Shown here: piece after piece, positions 14,186 through 19,988 of the stretch
Layout: every line of letters begins with the position of its first letter
Numbering within the stretch: position 1 is the first letter of the stretch
Assembly (NCBI GenBank): GCA_946641515.1
Contig: CAMPBT010000015.1
Location: 1-19,988, forward strand
Reading direction: 5' to 3'
Length of the DNA: 19,988 nucleotides
Source of the DNA: UBA3210 sp002363635
GTDB taxonomy: Bacteria > Bacillota_I > Bacilli_A > RFN20 > CAG-449
Made by a program: the position numbers and the translations under genes
The notes under the pieces: model-generated
Database searches by the model: none
What the model saw: only the letters and a program-made list of their open reading frames with translations
Told to the model about the DNA's origin: nothing

Positions 14186-15847
14186 ATGTACGATAACAAA
14201 TATTTAGCAAACTTAATTTTCCCAGACGTCACAGAAACTCTTGACGATTTAGAGAAAAGATATCCAGAAAGAAATTTACCAGAAGGTGCAGAAGTTACTA
14301 GATTTGCTCCATCTCCAACAGGTTTCTTACATACTGGATCATTATTCACATCCTTAGTTGCACAAAAAGTTGCAGTTCAGGGTGGAGGTGTCTTCTACAC
14401 AAGACTTGAAGATACAGATACAAAAAGAGAAATTGCAGGTTCAGGCGAAGACTTAATTAGACAACTTGCAGTTTTTGGTGTTGTTCCTTCAGAAGGTTAC
14501 TTAGGTGACCACCAAGAAGGTAATTATGGACCTTACATTCAATCTGAAAGAGCAGATATTTACAAAGTTGCTATTAAGCATTTAATTGAAATTGGTAGAG
14601 CATATCCTTGTTTCTGCACAAAAGAAGAATTAGATGAAATTAGAAATAGACAGGAAAAAATGAAAGTTGTTCCTGGATATTATGGCAGATTTGCAAAATA
14701 CAGAAATTTAACAGTTGATGAATATGTTGAATTAATTAATTCTGGTAAACCATATGTCATTAGATTTAGATCACTTGGTGATCACAATTTAAAAGTTGAA
14801 GCAGATGACTTAGTTAGAGGCCACTTATTATTAACTCAAAACGACCAAGATATCGTTATTTATAAGAGCGATGGACTTCCAACATACCACTTTGCTCACT
14901 TAGTTGATGACCACTTTATGAGAACAACTATTGTTACTCGTGGTGAAGAATGGTTACCATCCTTACCAACTCACCTTGAATTATTTGAAGCAATGGGTTG
15001 GAAAGCTCCTAAGTACGCTCACTTACCAGTTATTATGAAGATGGATAATGGTATCAGAAGAAAATTATCTAAGAGAAAAGATACTGAAGCATCTTGTGCA
15101 TATTTCTTACAAGATGGGTATCCAGTATATGCATTCAAACAATATTTATTCACAATTGCTAACTCAAACTTTGAAGAATGGCAAATTGCAAATCCTACAT
15201 TAACAATTGATGATTTCCACTTCTCATTTGACAATATGTCTAGAGATGGTGCGTTATTTGATATTGGAAAACTCAACTTCTTCTCAAAAGAATTCTTAGC
15301 AAAGAAGACTGCAGTTGAAATGACAGAATTTGTTAAAGATTACGCTTCAAAATATAACCAAGAATTATTAGATTTAATTAATAAGGATGAAACATACTTT
15401 ACTAAAGTTATGGATATTGAAAAAGATAAACCAAACCCACGTAAAGATTATGAAAAGTGTGCAGATATCCTCGATAAAGTTAAATTCATGTATGAACCAT
15501 ACTATTCAACTTTAATGAAAGGTGAATTACCTTGGTCAACAACTTTAGATCACGAAGTTATGAAAGCTACATTAAAAGATTTCGGTGATACAGTTGAATT
15601 AAATTTAACTGAACAAGAATGGTTCGAAACATTAAAACAATGTGGCTTAAGACATGGTTTTGCAGCTTCTAAGAAGGAATATAAAGCAGAACCAGAAAAA
15701 TACTTAGGTTCAGTTAATGACGTTGCAGAAATGGTTAGAATTGCTTTAACATCATCAAAGAATTCTCCAAACATCTACTATGTTTTAAGAATCTTAGGTA
15801 AAGACGAAATCGTAAGAAGAATGAATATTGCTTGCGAAACATTATAA
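14186..15847 (+). CDS. gltX: Glutamyl-tRNA synthetase, N-terminally extended form
   Basis: Class I synthetase that charges tRNA-Glu (and, in many Gram-positive bacteria, tRNA-Gln for amidation). TRFAPSPTGFLHTGS at 38-52 carries the HIGH-type motif, GGGVFYTRLEDTDTKR follows, and KLSKRKD at 293-299 is the KMSKS-type loop with Ser295. The 553 aa length exceeds the usual 465-490, partly because about 38 residues precede the nucleotide motif where most GltX have about 5. This extended branch is known in Clostridia and relatives. I start at 14186: AAGGGGG (14169-14175) lies 10 nt upstream, and the longer frame would overlap yitT. Glutamyl-queuosine enzymes are much shorter and are excluded. Confidence 0.93.
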   Translation: MYDNKYLANLIFPDVTETLDDLEKRYPERNLPEGAEVTRFAPSPTGFLHTGSLFTSLVAQKVAVQGGGVFYTRLEDTDTKREIAGSGEDLIRQLAVFGVVPSEGYLGDHQEGNYGPYIQSERADIYKVAIKHLIEIGRAYPCFCTKEELDEIRNRQEKMKVVPGYYGRFAKYRNLTVDEYVELINSGKPYVIRFRSLGDHNLKVEADDLVRGHLLLTQNDQDIVIYKSDGLPTYHFAHLVDDHFMRTTIVTRGEEWLPSLPTHLELFEAMGWKAPKYAHLPVIMKMDNGIRRKLSKRKDTEASCAYFLQDGYPVYAFKQYLFTIANSNFEEWQIANPTLTIDDFHFSFDNMSRDGALFDIGKLNFFSKEFLAKKTAVEMTEFVKDYASKYNQELLDLINKDETYFTKVMDIEKDKPNPRKDYEKCADILDKVKFMYEPYYSTLMKGELPWSTTLDHEVMKATLKDFGDTVELNLTEQEWFETLKQCGLRHGFAASKKEYKAEPEKYLGSVNDVAEMVRIALTSSKNSPNIYYVLRILGKDEIVRRMNIACETL

Positions 15848-15865
15848 TTATAAATTTAATGATTA

Positions 15866-15890
15866 AGACTCACTTCGGTGGGCCTTTTTT
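15866..15890 (+). terminator. Terminator of yitT-gltX
   Basis: AGACTCAC, UUCG tetraloop, GTGGGCCT (one G-U pair, one A-C mismatch), then six T. Confidence 0.8.
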
Positions 15891-15923
15891 AGTAAGAAAA
15901 TCGTAATTAGATTTCATAATAAT

Positions 15924-16028
15924 GTGATTATATATAGGTTAAACCTCTTAAAAATGTGATAAACTACTGTGAAAACCACCTAAAAATGTGATAAAAGGTT
16001 ATTAAAACACCATATTTTTGTGATGATG
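15924..16028. repeat. 32-bp-period iteron-like array
   Basis: GTGAT occurs at 15924, 15956, 15988 and 16020, exactly 32 bp apart each time. The two central copies share the identical 15-mer TAAAAATGTGATAAA (15949-15963 and 15981-15995) within a larger block that starts AAACC (15941 and 15973), matching 21 of 23 bases. A third block at 16005-16028 is more diverged (AAACACC, then TTTTTGTGAT). About 9 bp between blocks is not conserved. The period is not a multiple of three, so this is not a coding repeat. Confidence 0.7.
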
Positions 16029-16048
16029 GAGAACCAAAATCTTTATAG

Positions 16049-16201
16049 AAGGTTGTTTTTTCAGAAAAATATCCCGACATAAAATTTGGTATCAAACTTT
16101 GCAATAAGAATATTGGAAAAGCAGATGGATACTATACTTTCCCATATTTTATGACTTTCTTATTAAAGAGATTCTTACAAGATTTAAAAGATGAATATTA
16201 A
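16049..16201 (+). pseudogene. Eroded C-terminal fragment of an ORF
   Basis: A 50-codon open stretch without a start codon or ribosome site, beginning after an in-frame TAG (16046-16048) and ending in TAA. It reads VVFSEKYPDIKFGIKL and later GYYTFPYFMTFLLKRFLQDL. The amino-acid texture looks protein-coding. To me it resembles the end of AAA-type ATPases with a C-terminal DUF4143, but that is from memory and unchecked. A further open stretch in another frame (16204-16266, ending NLIDKIKEI) may be more of the same remnant. The 32-bp repeats lie directly upstream. Confidence 0.4.
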
Positions 16202-16299
16202 TTGATAGTAATTTTAAAGAAACTCTAAATATGACCAATTTAATTGACAAAATTAAAGAAATATAAAATGTAAGGGCTTTCTTTTTGAATCATACATAG

Positions 16300-16305
16300 T
16301 ATAAT
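16300..16305 (+). promoter_or_regulatory. -10 element of glpK
   Basis: A perfect TATAAT 20 bp before the glpK ATG; no convincing -35 is seen. Predicted start is near 16312, just at the TTGAGG ribosome site. Confidence 0.45.
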
Positions 16306-16325
16306 CATTCTTGAGGTATACAAAA

Positions 16326-17804
16326 ATGAACGAATATTTACTTACAGTTGATCAGGGCACAACATCTACTCGTGCTATTTTATTTAATCATGACGGACAG
16401 ATTGTCGCGAAGGCTCAAAGAGAAATTAATAACTATTTCCCACATGAAGCTTGGGTTGAACAAGATGCTCTTGAAATCTATGTTTCAACTATGGATGTTA
16501 TTAATGAATTAAAAGTTAGAACTAACTTAAGAGCAGAACAAGTTGCGGCAATTGGTATTACTAATCAAAGAGAAACTACTATTGTTTGGGATAAGGAAAC
16601 TGGTTTACCAATTTATAATGCAATTGTCTGGCAATCTAAGCAAACAAAAGATATCTGTGAAAAATTTAGAGACAAAGAAGAAATGATTAAAGAGAAGACT
16701 GGATTAATCTTAAATCCATATTTCTCAGCATCTAAAATTCGTTTTATCTTAGATAACGTTCCAGGCGCTCAAGAAAGAGCAGAAAAAGGTGAATTAATGG
16801 CAGGGACTGTCGATTCTTGGTTACTTTATAAATTAACTAAGGGAGAAGTTCACGCGACAGATTATTCTAATGCTTCTAGAACATTACTTTTTAATATTCA
16901 CGATTTAAAATGGGATGAAGATTTATGTAAATTATTCAATATTCCAATGTGTATGTTACCTGAAGTTCATGATTCTTCGTATAACTATGGTAAAACAACT
17001 ATTCTTGCACATAATCATTTAGTACCTATTACTGGTATTGCAGGTGACCAACAGGCTTCTTTATTTGGTCAAAACTGTTTTGCACCAGGTGATGTTAAAA
17101 ACACTTATGGAACTGGTTGTTTCGTTTTAATGAATACTGGTTCAGAAGTTATTAAATCTAAATATGGCTTATTATCCACAATTGCTTGGGGAGTTAATGG
17201 TAAAGTTGAATATGCTTTAGAAGGTTCTGTCTTAATTGGTGGAGCATCTATTCAATGGTTAAGAGATCAACTTAAGATGATTGAAAATGCTGCTCAAAGT
17301 GAAGAAGTAGTTAAATCTATTGATAATGAAGAAAATATTTATGTTGTACCAGCTTTCGTTGGCTTAGGTACTCCATACTGGGATGATCATGTAAGAGGGG
17401 CAATGTTTGGCTTAACTCGTGGTACAACTTATAAAAATATTGTTAAAGCAACTTTACAAGCTATTGCTTATCAATCAAAAGATGTTATTGAAGCAATGAA
17501 AAAAGATGTTCATTGCAAACTTAAAACTCTTAAGGTTGATGGTGGCGCTACTGCTAACCATTATTTAATGCAGTTCCAAGCAGATATTTTAAATACTAAG
17601 ATTAAACGCCCAGTAGTTGCAGAAACAACTGCTCTTGGTGCAGCATATCTTGCAGGTTTATGTGTAGGCTATTATAAGGATATAGAAGAGATTAAATTAA
17701 TTCACCAGTATAAAGACCATTACAAACCTCAAATGTCCTCTACAGAACGTAAAACTAAGTATGATGGATGGAAACGCGCGGTCAAAGCTGCTCGAGTTTT
17801 CTAA
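16326..17804 (+). CDS. glpK: Glycerol kinase
   Basis: FGGY-family kinase that phosphorylates glycerol to glycerol 3-phosphate. DQGTTSTRAILF at 9-20 is the phosphate-binding start, GITNQRETTIVWD and the substrate residues in NAIVWQSKQT follow, then GIAGDQQASLFGQ and the C-terminal VDGGATAN and ETTALGAAYLAGL. The 492 aa length is normal. GAGG (16313-16316) lies 9 nt before the ATG; a TTG five codons upstream overlaps the ribosome site. In Bacilli GlpK is activated by phosphorylation of a His in an HFxG-like loop; here that region reads ILAHNHLVP, with His present but the motif not canonical. No glpF or glpD is adjacent, so it is a lone gene. Confidence 0.94.
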   Translation: MNEYLLTVDQGTTSTRAILFNHDGQIVAKAQREINNYFPHEAWVEQDALEIYVSTMDVINELKVRTNLRAEQVAAIGITNQRETTIVWDKETGLPIYNAIVWQSKQTKDICEKFRDKEEMIKEKTGLILNPYFSASKIRFILDNVPGAQERAEKGELMAGTVDSWLLYKLTKGEVHATDYSNASRTLLFNIHDLKWDEDLCKLFNIPMCMLPEVHDSSYNYGKTTILAHNHLVPITGIAGDQQASLFGQNCFAPGDVKNTYGTGCFVLMNTGSEVIKSKYGLLSTIAWGVNGKVEYALEGSVLIGGASIQWLRDQLKMIENAAQSEEVVKSIDNEENIYVVPAFVGLGTPYWDDHVRGAMFGLTRGTTYKNIVKATLQAIAYQSKDVIEAMKKDVHCKLKTLKVDGGATANHYLMQFQADILNTKIKRPVVAETTALGAAYLAGLCVGYYKDIEEIKLIHQYKDHYKPQMSSTERKTKYDGWKRAVKAARVF

Positions 17805-17807
17805 TTA

Positions 17808-17836
17808 TTGAATTATTAATCTTTATTTTATATAAT
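17808..17836 (+). promoter_or_regulatory. Promoter of acpP
   Basis: TTGAAT (17808-17813), 17 bp, TATAAT (17831-17836). Predicted start near 17843 gives a 25-nt leader with AAGGAG at 17855-17860. I see no terminator between glpK and this promoter. Confidence 0.8.
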
Positions 17837-17867
17837 ATAAATCGGTTCTTTAAGAAGGAGATTTAAT

Positions 17868-18092
17868 ATGAACGCAGAAAAAGAAGTTATTGAAGTTATT
17901 TCAAAAGTTGCAAAAGGCAAAGAAGTTACTGTAGATAGCAATATCAAAGATCTCGGTTTAGATTCTCTCGATGTAGTTGATATGTTAATGGATATTGAAG
18001 ACAAATATAACATCGAATTTGAGAACGAAGAGATGACATCTTTTGTAACAATTAAAGACGTAATTGCATCAGTTGAAAAAAAATTAAAATAA
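17868..18092 (+). CDS. acpP: Acyl carrier protein
   Basis: A 74-aa acidic, four-helix carrier that holds growing acyl chains on a 4'-phosphopantetheine arm. The attachment motif LGLDSLD is at 29-35, with Ser33 as the modified residue, followed by the acidic helix II (VVDMLMDIEDKY). AAGGAG lies 7 nt before the ATG. It stands alone with its own strong promoter, not next to fab genes. It could serve fatty-acid or phospholipid synthesis; a secondary ACP role cannot be excluded. Confidence 0.92.
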   Translation: MNAEKEVIEVISKVAKGKEVTVDSNIKDLGLDSLDVVDMLMDIEDKYNIEFENEEMTSFVTIKDVIASVEKKLK

Positions 18093-18099
18093 TTATAAA

Positions 18100-18122
18100 A
18101 AAGTGCTTGCATAGGGCACTTT
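18100..18122 (+). terminator. Weak terminator after acpP
   Basis: AAAGTGC (18100-18106) pairs with GCACTTT (18116-18122) around a 9-base loop, but only three T follow directly. Read-through into the tRNA genes is possible. A TTGCAT (18107-18112)-17-TATATT (18130-18135) pair could be the tRNA promoter. Confidence 0.4.
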
Positions 18123-18171
18123 GATATGATATATTTTTACTTGCTTGAGGGAAATCTCAAGTAAGAAAAAT

Positions 18172-18246
18172 GCCTTTCTAGCTCAGTGGTAGAGCAATCG
18201 ACTGTTAATCGATCGGTCGCAGGTTCAAGCCCTGTGAAAGGCGCCA
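18172..18246 (+). tRNA. tRNA-Asn, anticodon GTT
   Basis: Acceptor GCCTTTC pairs with GAAAGGC, discriminator G, encoded CCA. The anticodon loop CTGTTAA gives GTT; the T loop GTTCAAGC is standard. A hairpin CTTGAG/CTCAAG (18144-18161) lies just before it in the tRNA leader. Confidence 0.96.
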
Positions 18247-18247
18247 T

Positions 18248-18324
18248 GGCCTATTGGAGAAGAGGCTTAACTCACATGCCTTTCACGCATGCATTCATGG
18301 GTTCGAATCCCGTATAGGTCACCA
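18248..18324 (+). tRNA. tRNA-Glu, anticodon TTC
   Basis: Acceptor GGCCTAT pairs with ATAGGTC (one G-U), discriminator A, encoded CCA. The loop CTTTCAC gives anticodon TTC. It follows tRNA-Asn after a single base, so the two come from one precursor. Confidence 0.95.
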
Positions 18325-18335
18325 ATTAAAAATGT

Positions 18336-18366
18336 AGACGAGCTTAATGCTCGTCTTTATTTTTAC
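18336..18366 (+). terminator. Terminator of the tRNA pair
   Basis: AGACGAGC, loop TTAAT, GCTCGTCT, then TTATTTTT. Confidence 0.85.
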
Positions 18367-18376
18367 TTTTATTTAG

Positions 18377-18399
18377 AAAAAATTGGAGTCGAGCTCCAA
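18377..18399 (-). terminator. Orphan minus-strand terminator-like hairpin
   Basis: TTGGAG (18383-18388), loop, CTCCAA (18394-18399); on the minus strand it is followed by six T. No minus-strand gene lies to its right in this window, so what it would terminate is unclear; it may stop antisense transcription from the hip promoter region. Confidence 0.4.
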
Positions 18400-18421
18400 A
18401 ATTATATATTTAAAATTATTT

Positions 18422-18439
18422 TATACCCTAAAGGGTATG
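18422..18439. promoter_or_regulatory. hip operator 1
   Basis: TATACCCTAAAGGGTATG, a near-perfect 18-bp palindrome and the best-matched of the three. Centre at 18430.5, about 90 bp upstream of the hip -10. Confidence 0.75.
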
Positions 18440-18472
18440 AAAAGCGCAAAATCAACTATTAATATATTAAAT

Positions 18473-18490
18473 TATACCTTTTAGGGTACA
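18473..18490. promoter_or_regulatory. hip operator 2
   Basis: TATACCTTTTAGGGTACA; centre 18481.5, exactly 51 bp after operator 1. It ends 5 bp before the -35. Confidence 0.75.
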
Positions 18491-18495
18491 AAACA

Positions 18496-18524
18496 TTGAA
18501 AATATTTTTATTTTTGCTTATAAT
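18496..18524 (+). promoter_or_regulatory. hip operon promoter
   Basis: TTGAAA (18496-18501), 17 bp, TATAAT (18519-18524). Predicted start near 18531, in the middle of operator 3; leader about 14 nt. Confidence 0.8.
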
Positions 18525-18541
18525 ATACCCAAAGAGGTATA
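18524..18541. promoter_or_regulatory. hip operator 3
   Basis: TATACCCAAAGAGGTATA; centre 18532.5, exactly 51 bp after operator 2. It touches the -10, covers the predicted start of transcription and includes the GAGG ribosome site of hipB. Confidence 0.75.
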
Positions 18542-18544
18542 AAA

Positions 18545-18742
18545 ATGTTTGAGATTGGTAAATTTGTTAAAGAAGAAAGAAAAAAAGCTGGTATGACTCA
18601 AGAAGACTTTGCAATTAAGTCTGGCTTAGGATTACGTTTTGTTCGTGAACTAGAACAAGGCAAGAAAACAGTTAGACTAGATAAAGTAAATCAGGCGCTT
18701 TCAATGTTCGGATATACATGTGGGCCAGTAAGGAATAAATAA
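18545..18742 (+). CDS. hipB: HipB-like XRE-family repressor / antitoxin
   Basis: A 65-aa helix-turn-helix protein (GMTQEDFAIKSGLGLRFVRELEQGK at about 16-40 is the DNA-binding unit). It is the DNA-binding member of a HipB/HipS/HipT module. It presumably binds the three TATACC-type palindromes upstream and represses its own operon. It is shorter than E. coli HipB (about 88 aa) and has little beyond the HTH; the C-terminus GPVRNK is short. GAGG lies 7 nt before the ATG inside operator 3. The stop overlaps the next start (TAATG), so hipS is translationally coupled. Confidence 0.88.
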   Translation: MFEIGKFVKEERKKAGMTQEDFAIKSGLGLRFVRELEQGKKTVRLDKVNQALSMFGYTCGPVRNK

Positions 18743-19047
18743 TGAGAAAAGCTGAAGTTTATTTTGATAATATTTTATGTGGCTTACTAATTGAAAATGA
18801 AGGCACATATATATTCGAATACGTTGATGGATATGAAGGACAACCAATTTCTTTGTTAATGCCTATTAATGAAAAAAATTTTGAATCAAATGTTTTATTT
18901 CCTTTTTTTGATGGATTAATTCCTGAAGGAGCATTATTACAAATTGCTCTTAATAAATGGAAAATTGATTTAAATGATAGAATGGGAGTACTTTTAAAAA
19001 CAGCATCTGATCCAATTGGAGCAGTTTCTATTAAGGAGGCTGAATAA
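18742..19047 (+). CDS. hipS: HipS-like protein (HipA N-terminal domain, free-standing)
   Basis: A 101-aa protein equal to the N-terminal subdomain of HipA kinases. The features are AEVYFDNILCGLLIENEGTY, LLMPINEKNFESN and the conserved PFFDGLIPEG (about 53-62), then a helix and ASDPIGAVSI at the end. In HipA this is fused to the kinase; here it ends in TAA and the kinase starts 2 nt later. In the HipBST system of enteropathogenic E. coli the separate HipS is the antitoxin that neutralises HipT; the same role is inferred here. The split is not a frameshift, since hipT has its own strong ribosome site, start and N-terminal Cys cluster. Confidence 0.88.
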   Translation: MRKAEVYFDNILCGLLIENEGTYIFEYVDGYEGQPISLLMPINEKNFESNVLFPFFDGLIPEGALLQIALNKWKIDLNDRMGVLLKTASDPIGAVSIKEAE

Positions 19048-19049
19048 TT

Positions 19050-19976
19050 ATGAGATGTTTATGTTGTAATAAAGAAGTCGATGACGAAAAGTCAATTAAT
19101 GGATGGCATTTAAAGTGTGTAAAAAAATTTTTTAATACTTCAAAAATGCCGAATATTGATTTAGATGATTTTCAATCTGCGATGAATGATTATATTTCAG
19201 AAAAAAGAGGTGTTACAGGCGTCCAAGAAAAACTTAGTTTACATTTAGACAAAGGGGATGGTAAAAACTCTCGATTAACTTTTAATAATTATCCAACAGG
19301 ATATATATTTAAACCTGATAGTATTGAATATAAACATATTTCTATATATGAACATATAACTATGCTTCTCGCGGATAAATTAAAAATTAAAACTGTACCT
19401 CATGCCTTAATTAAATATAATGATAGTTATGCTTACATTACTAAAAGAATAGATAGAGATGGATTAAAGAGAATCCATATGGAAGATTTTTGCCAATTAT
19501 CTAATAAACCAACTGAATATAAATATAAAGGCTCATATGAAAAATGCTTAAAGTTAATTGACACTTATTCTACAAATAAAGAAATTGATAGGATTAATTT
19601 CTTTGAAATATTAATTTTTTCTTATGTAACTTTAAATTCAGATATGCATTTGAAAAATTTCTCATTTATTGAAGATGGAGAAAATGTTTATTTATCACCT
19701 TTCTATGATCTTTTACCTGTAAAACTTTTAGTACCTAATGATTTAGATGATTTGGCATTAACAATTAATGGTAAAAATAGAAATTTAAGAAAATCAGATT
19801 TTATTAAATTTTCAAAAAATAATTCATTTAATGTAAATGCTTGTGAAAAAGTTATTTCTAGAATTGTTAATAAAGAAAATGAATTAATAGAAATAATTTC
19901 TACATCCTTGCTCGATGAAGAAGAAAAAGAAAAATATATTTTAAATCTAAAAAATAGAATTAATCAGTTGAAATAA
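19050..19976 (+). CDS. hipT: HipT-like Ser/Thr kinase toxin
   Basis: A 308-aa HipA-fold kinase lacking the N-terminal HipA subdomain, which is the gene before it. HipA and HipT kinases halt translation by phosphorylating aminoacyl-tRNA synthetases (GltX and TrpS in E. coli). Residues 3-23 form a Cys/His cluster (C3-x2-C6 ... H20-x2-C23), probably zinc-binding. GVTGVQEKLSL (54-64) is the Gly-rich/activation region, YIFKPD holds the ATP-binding Lys88, HMEDFCQL is at 143-150, and NSDMHLKNFS at 196-205 carries the catalytic Asp198 and metal-binding Asn203, with Asp220 in PFYDLL. All are intact, so the kinase is probably active. AAGGAGG (19033-19039) lies 10 nt before the ATG. Confidence 0.9.
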   Translation: MRCLCCNKEVDDEKSINGWHLKCVKKFFNTSKMPNIDLDDFQSAMNDYISEKRGVTGVQEKLSLHLDKGDGKNSRLTFNNYPTGYIFKPDSIEYKHISIYEHITMLLADKLKIKTVPHALIKYNDSYAYITKRIDRDGLKRIHMEDFCQLSNKPTEYKYKGSYEKCLKLIDTYSTNKEIDRINFFEILIFSYVTLNSDMHLKNFSFIEDGENVYLSPFYDLLPVKLLVPNDLDDLALTINGKNRNLRKSDFIKFSKNNSFNVNACEKVISRIVNKENELIEIISTSLLDEEEKEKYILNLKNRINQLK

Positions 19977-19988
19977 AGAAATAAGAAA

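Noticed and set aside
15924..16028. CRISPR array
   Set aside because: Repeats diverge, there are only three blocks, and the intervening segments are about 9 bp, far below spacer length; no cas gene is near.
18248..18545. Integration site (att) at the 3' end of tRNA-Glu for a hip-bearing island
   Set aside because: No repeat of the tRNA 3' end is visible to the right within the window and there is no integrase; the far boundary is not included.
18742..19976. HipA broken by a frameshift or nonsense mutation
   Set aside because: The second half has its own strong AAGGAGG site, a start codon and an N-terminal Cys/His cluster not found in fused HipA, so two genes fit better.

Overview
The window reads as a chromosomal segment of a low-GC Gram-positive bacterium (Bacillota, class Bacilli; codon use and gene content suggest an Erysipelotrichales/RF39-like gut lineage near the Mollicutes). 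That placement is inference. The evidence is strongly A+T-rich third positions, canonical GGAGG ribosome sites, the Bacillus-type cluster ylbF-like/rsmD/coaD, an RNase J, a YitT protein and BioY. TGA is used as a stop (end of the gene at 2124-3191) and tryptophan is TGG, so the code is standard, not the Mycoplasma code.

Layout. 1-472: no convincing gene, perhaps the 5' end of one leaving the left edge. 473-563: tRNA-Ser(GGA) on the minus strand with its own promoter and terminator. 659-5588: a tight plus-strand operon in which an RluA-type pseudouridine synthase and a PgcA-type phosphohexomutase flank three overlapping genes of unknown function. 5656-6240: a CYTH-domain enzyme (minus). 6360-7369: a membrane-anchored EIIB-like protein that lacks the phosphorylatable cysteine, then the biotin transporter BioY. 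7409-9630: RNase J and Maf (minus operon). 9861-10415: peptide deformylase (minus). 10506-11920: YlbF-family protein, RsmD and CoaD (plus operon), the first apparently leaderless. 11985-12863: a cysteine-free membrane-anchored protein that looks thioredoxin-like (minus), behind a dyad in its promoter. 13108-15847: YitT protein and an N-terminally extended glutamyl-tRNA synthetase. 15891-16300: a gene-free stretch holding a 32-bp-period repeat array and the eroded end of an ORF. 16326-17804: glycerol kinase. 17868-18092: acyl carrier protein. 18172-18324: tRNA-Asn and tRNA-Glu, one base apart. 18545-19976: a complete HipB/HipS/HipT three-gene toxin-antitoxin operon.

Most of the window is housekeeping: rRNA modification (RluA-type, RsmD), mRNA decay (RNase J, YlbF-like), translation (GltX, deformylase, tRNAs) and cofactor or lipid supply (CoaD, ACP, BioY). 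The accessory part is at the right end. The hip operon is controlled by three 18-bp palindromes whose centres lie exactly 51 bp apart and which bracket a TTGAAA-17-TATAAT promoter. The kinase keeps its catalytic residues and carries an N-terminal Cys/His cluster. Second in interest are the 32-bp iteron-like array at 15924-16024, the unknown three-gene membrane module at 1627-3895, and several promoters placed so close to their genes that leaders are very short or absent.
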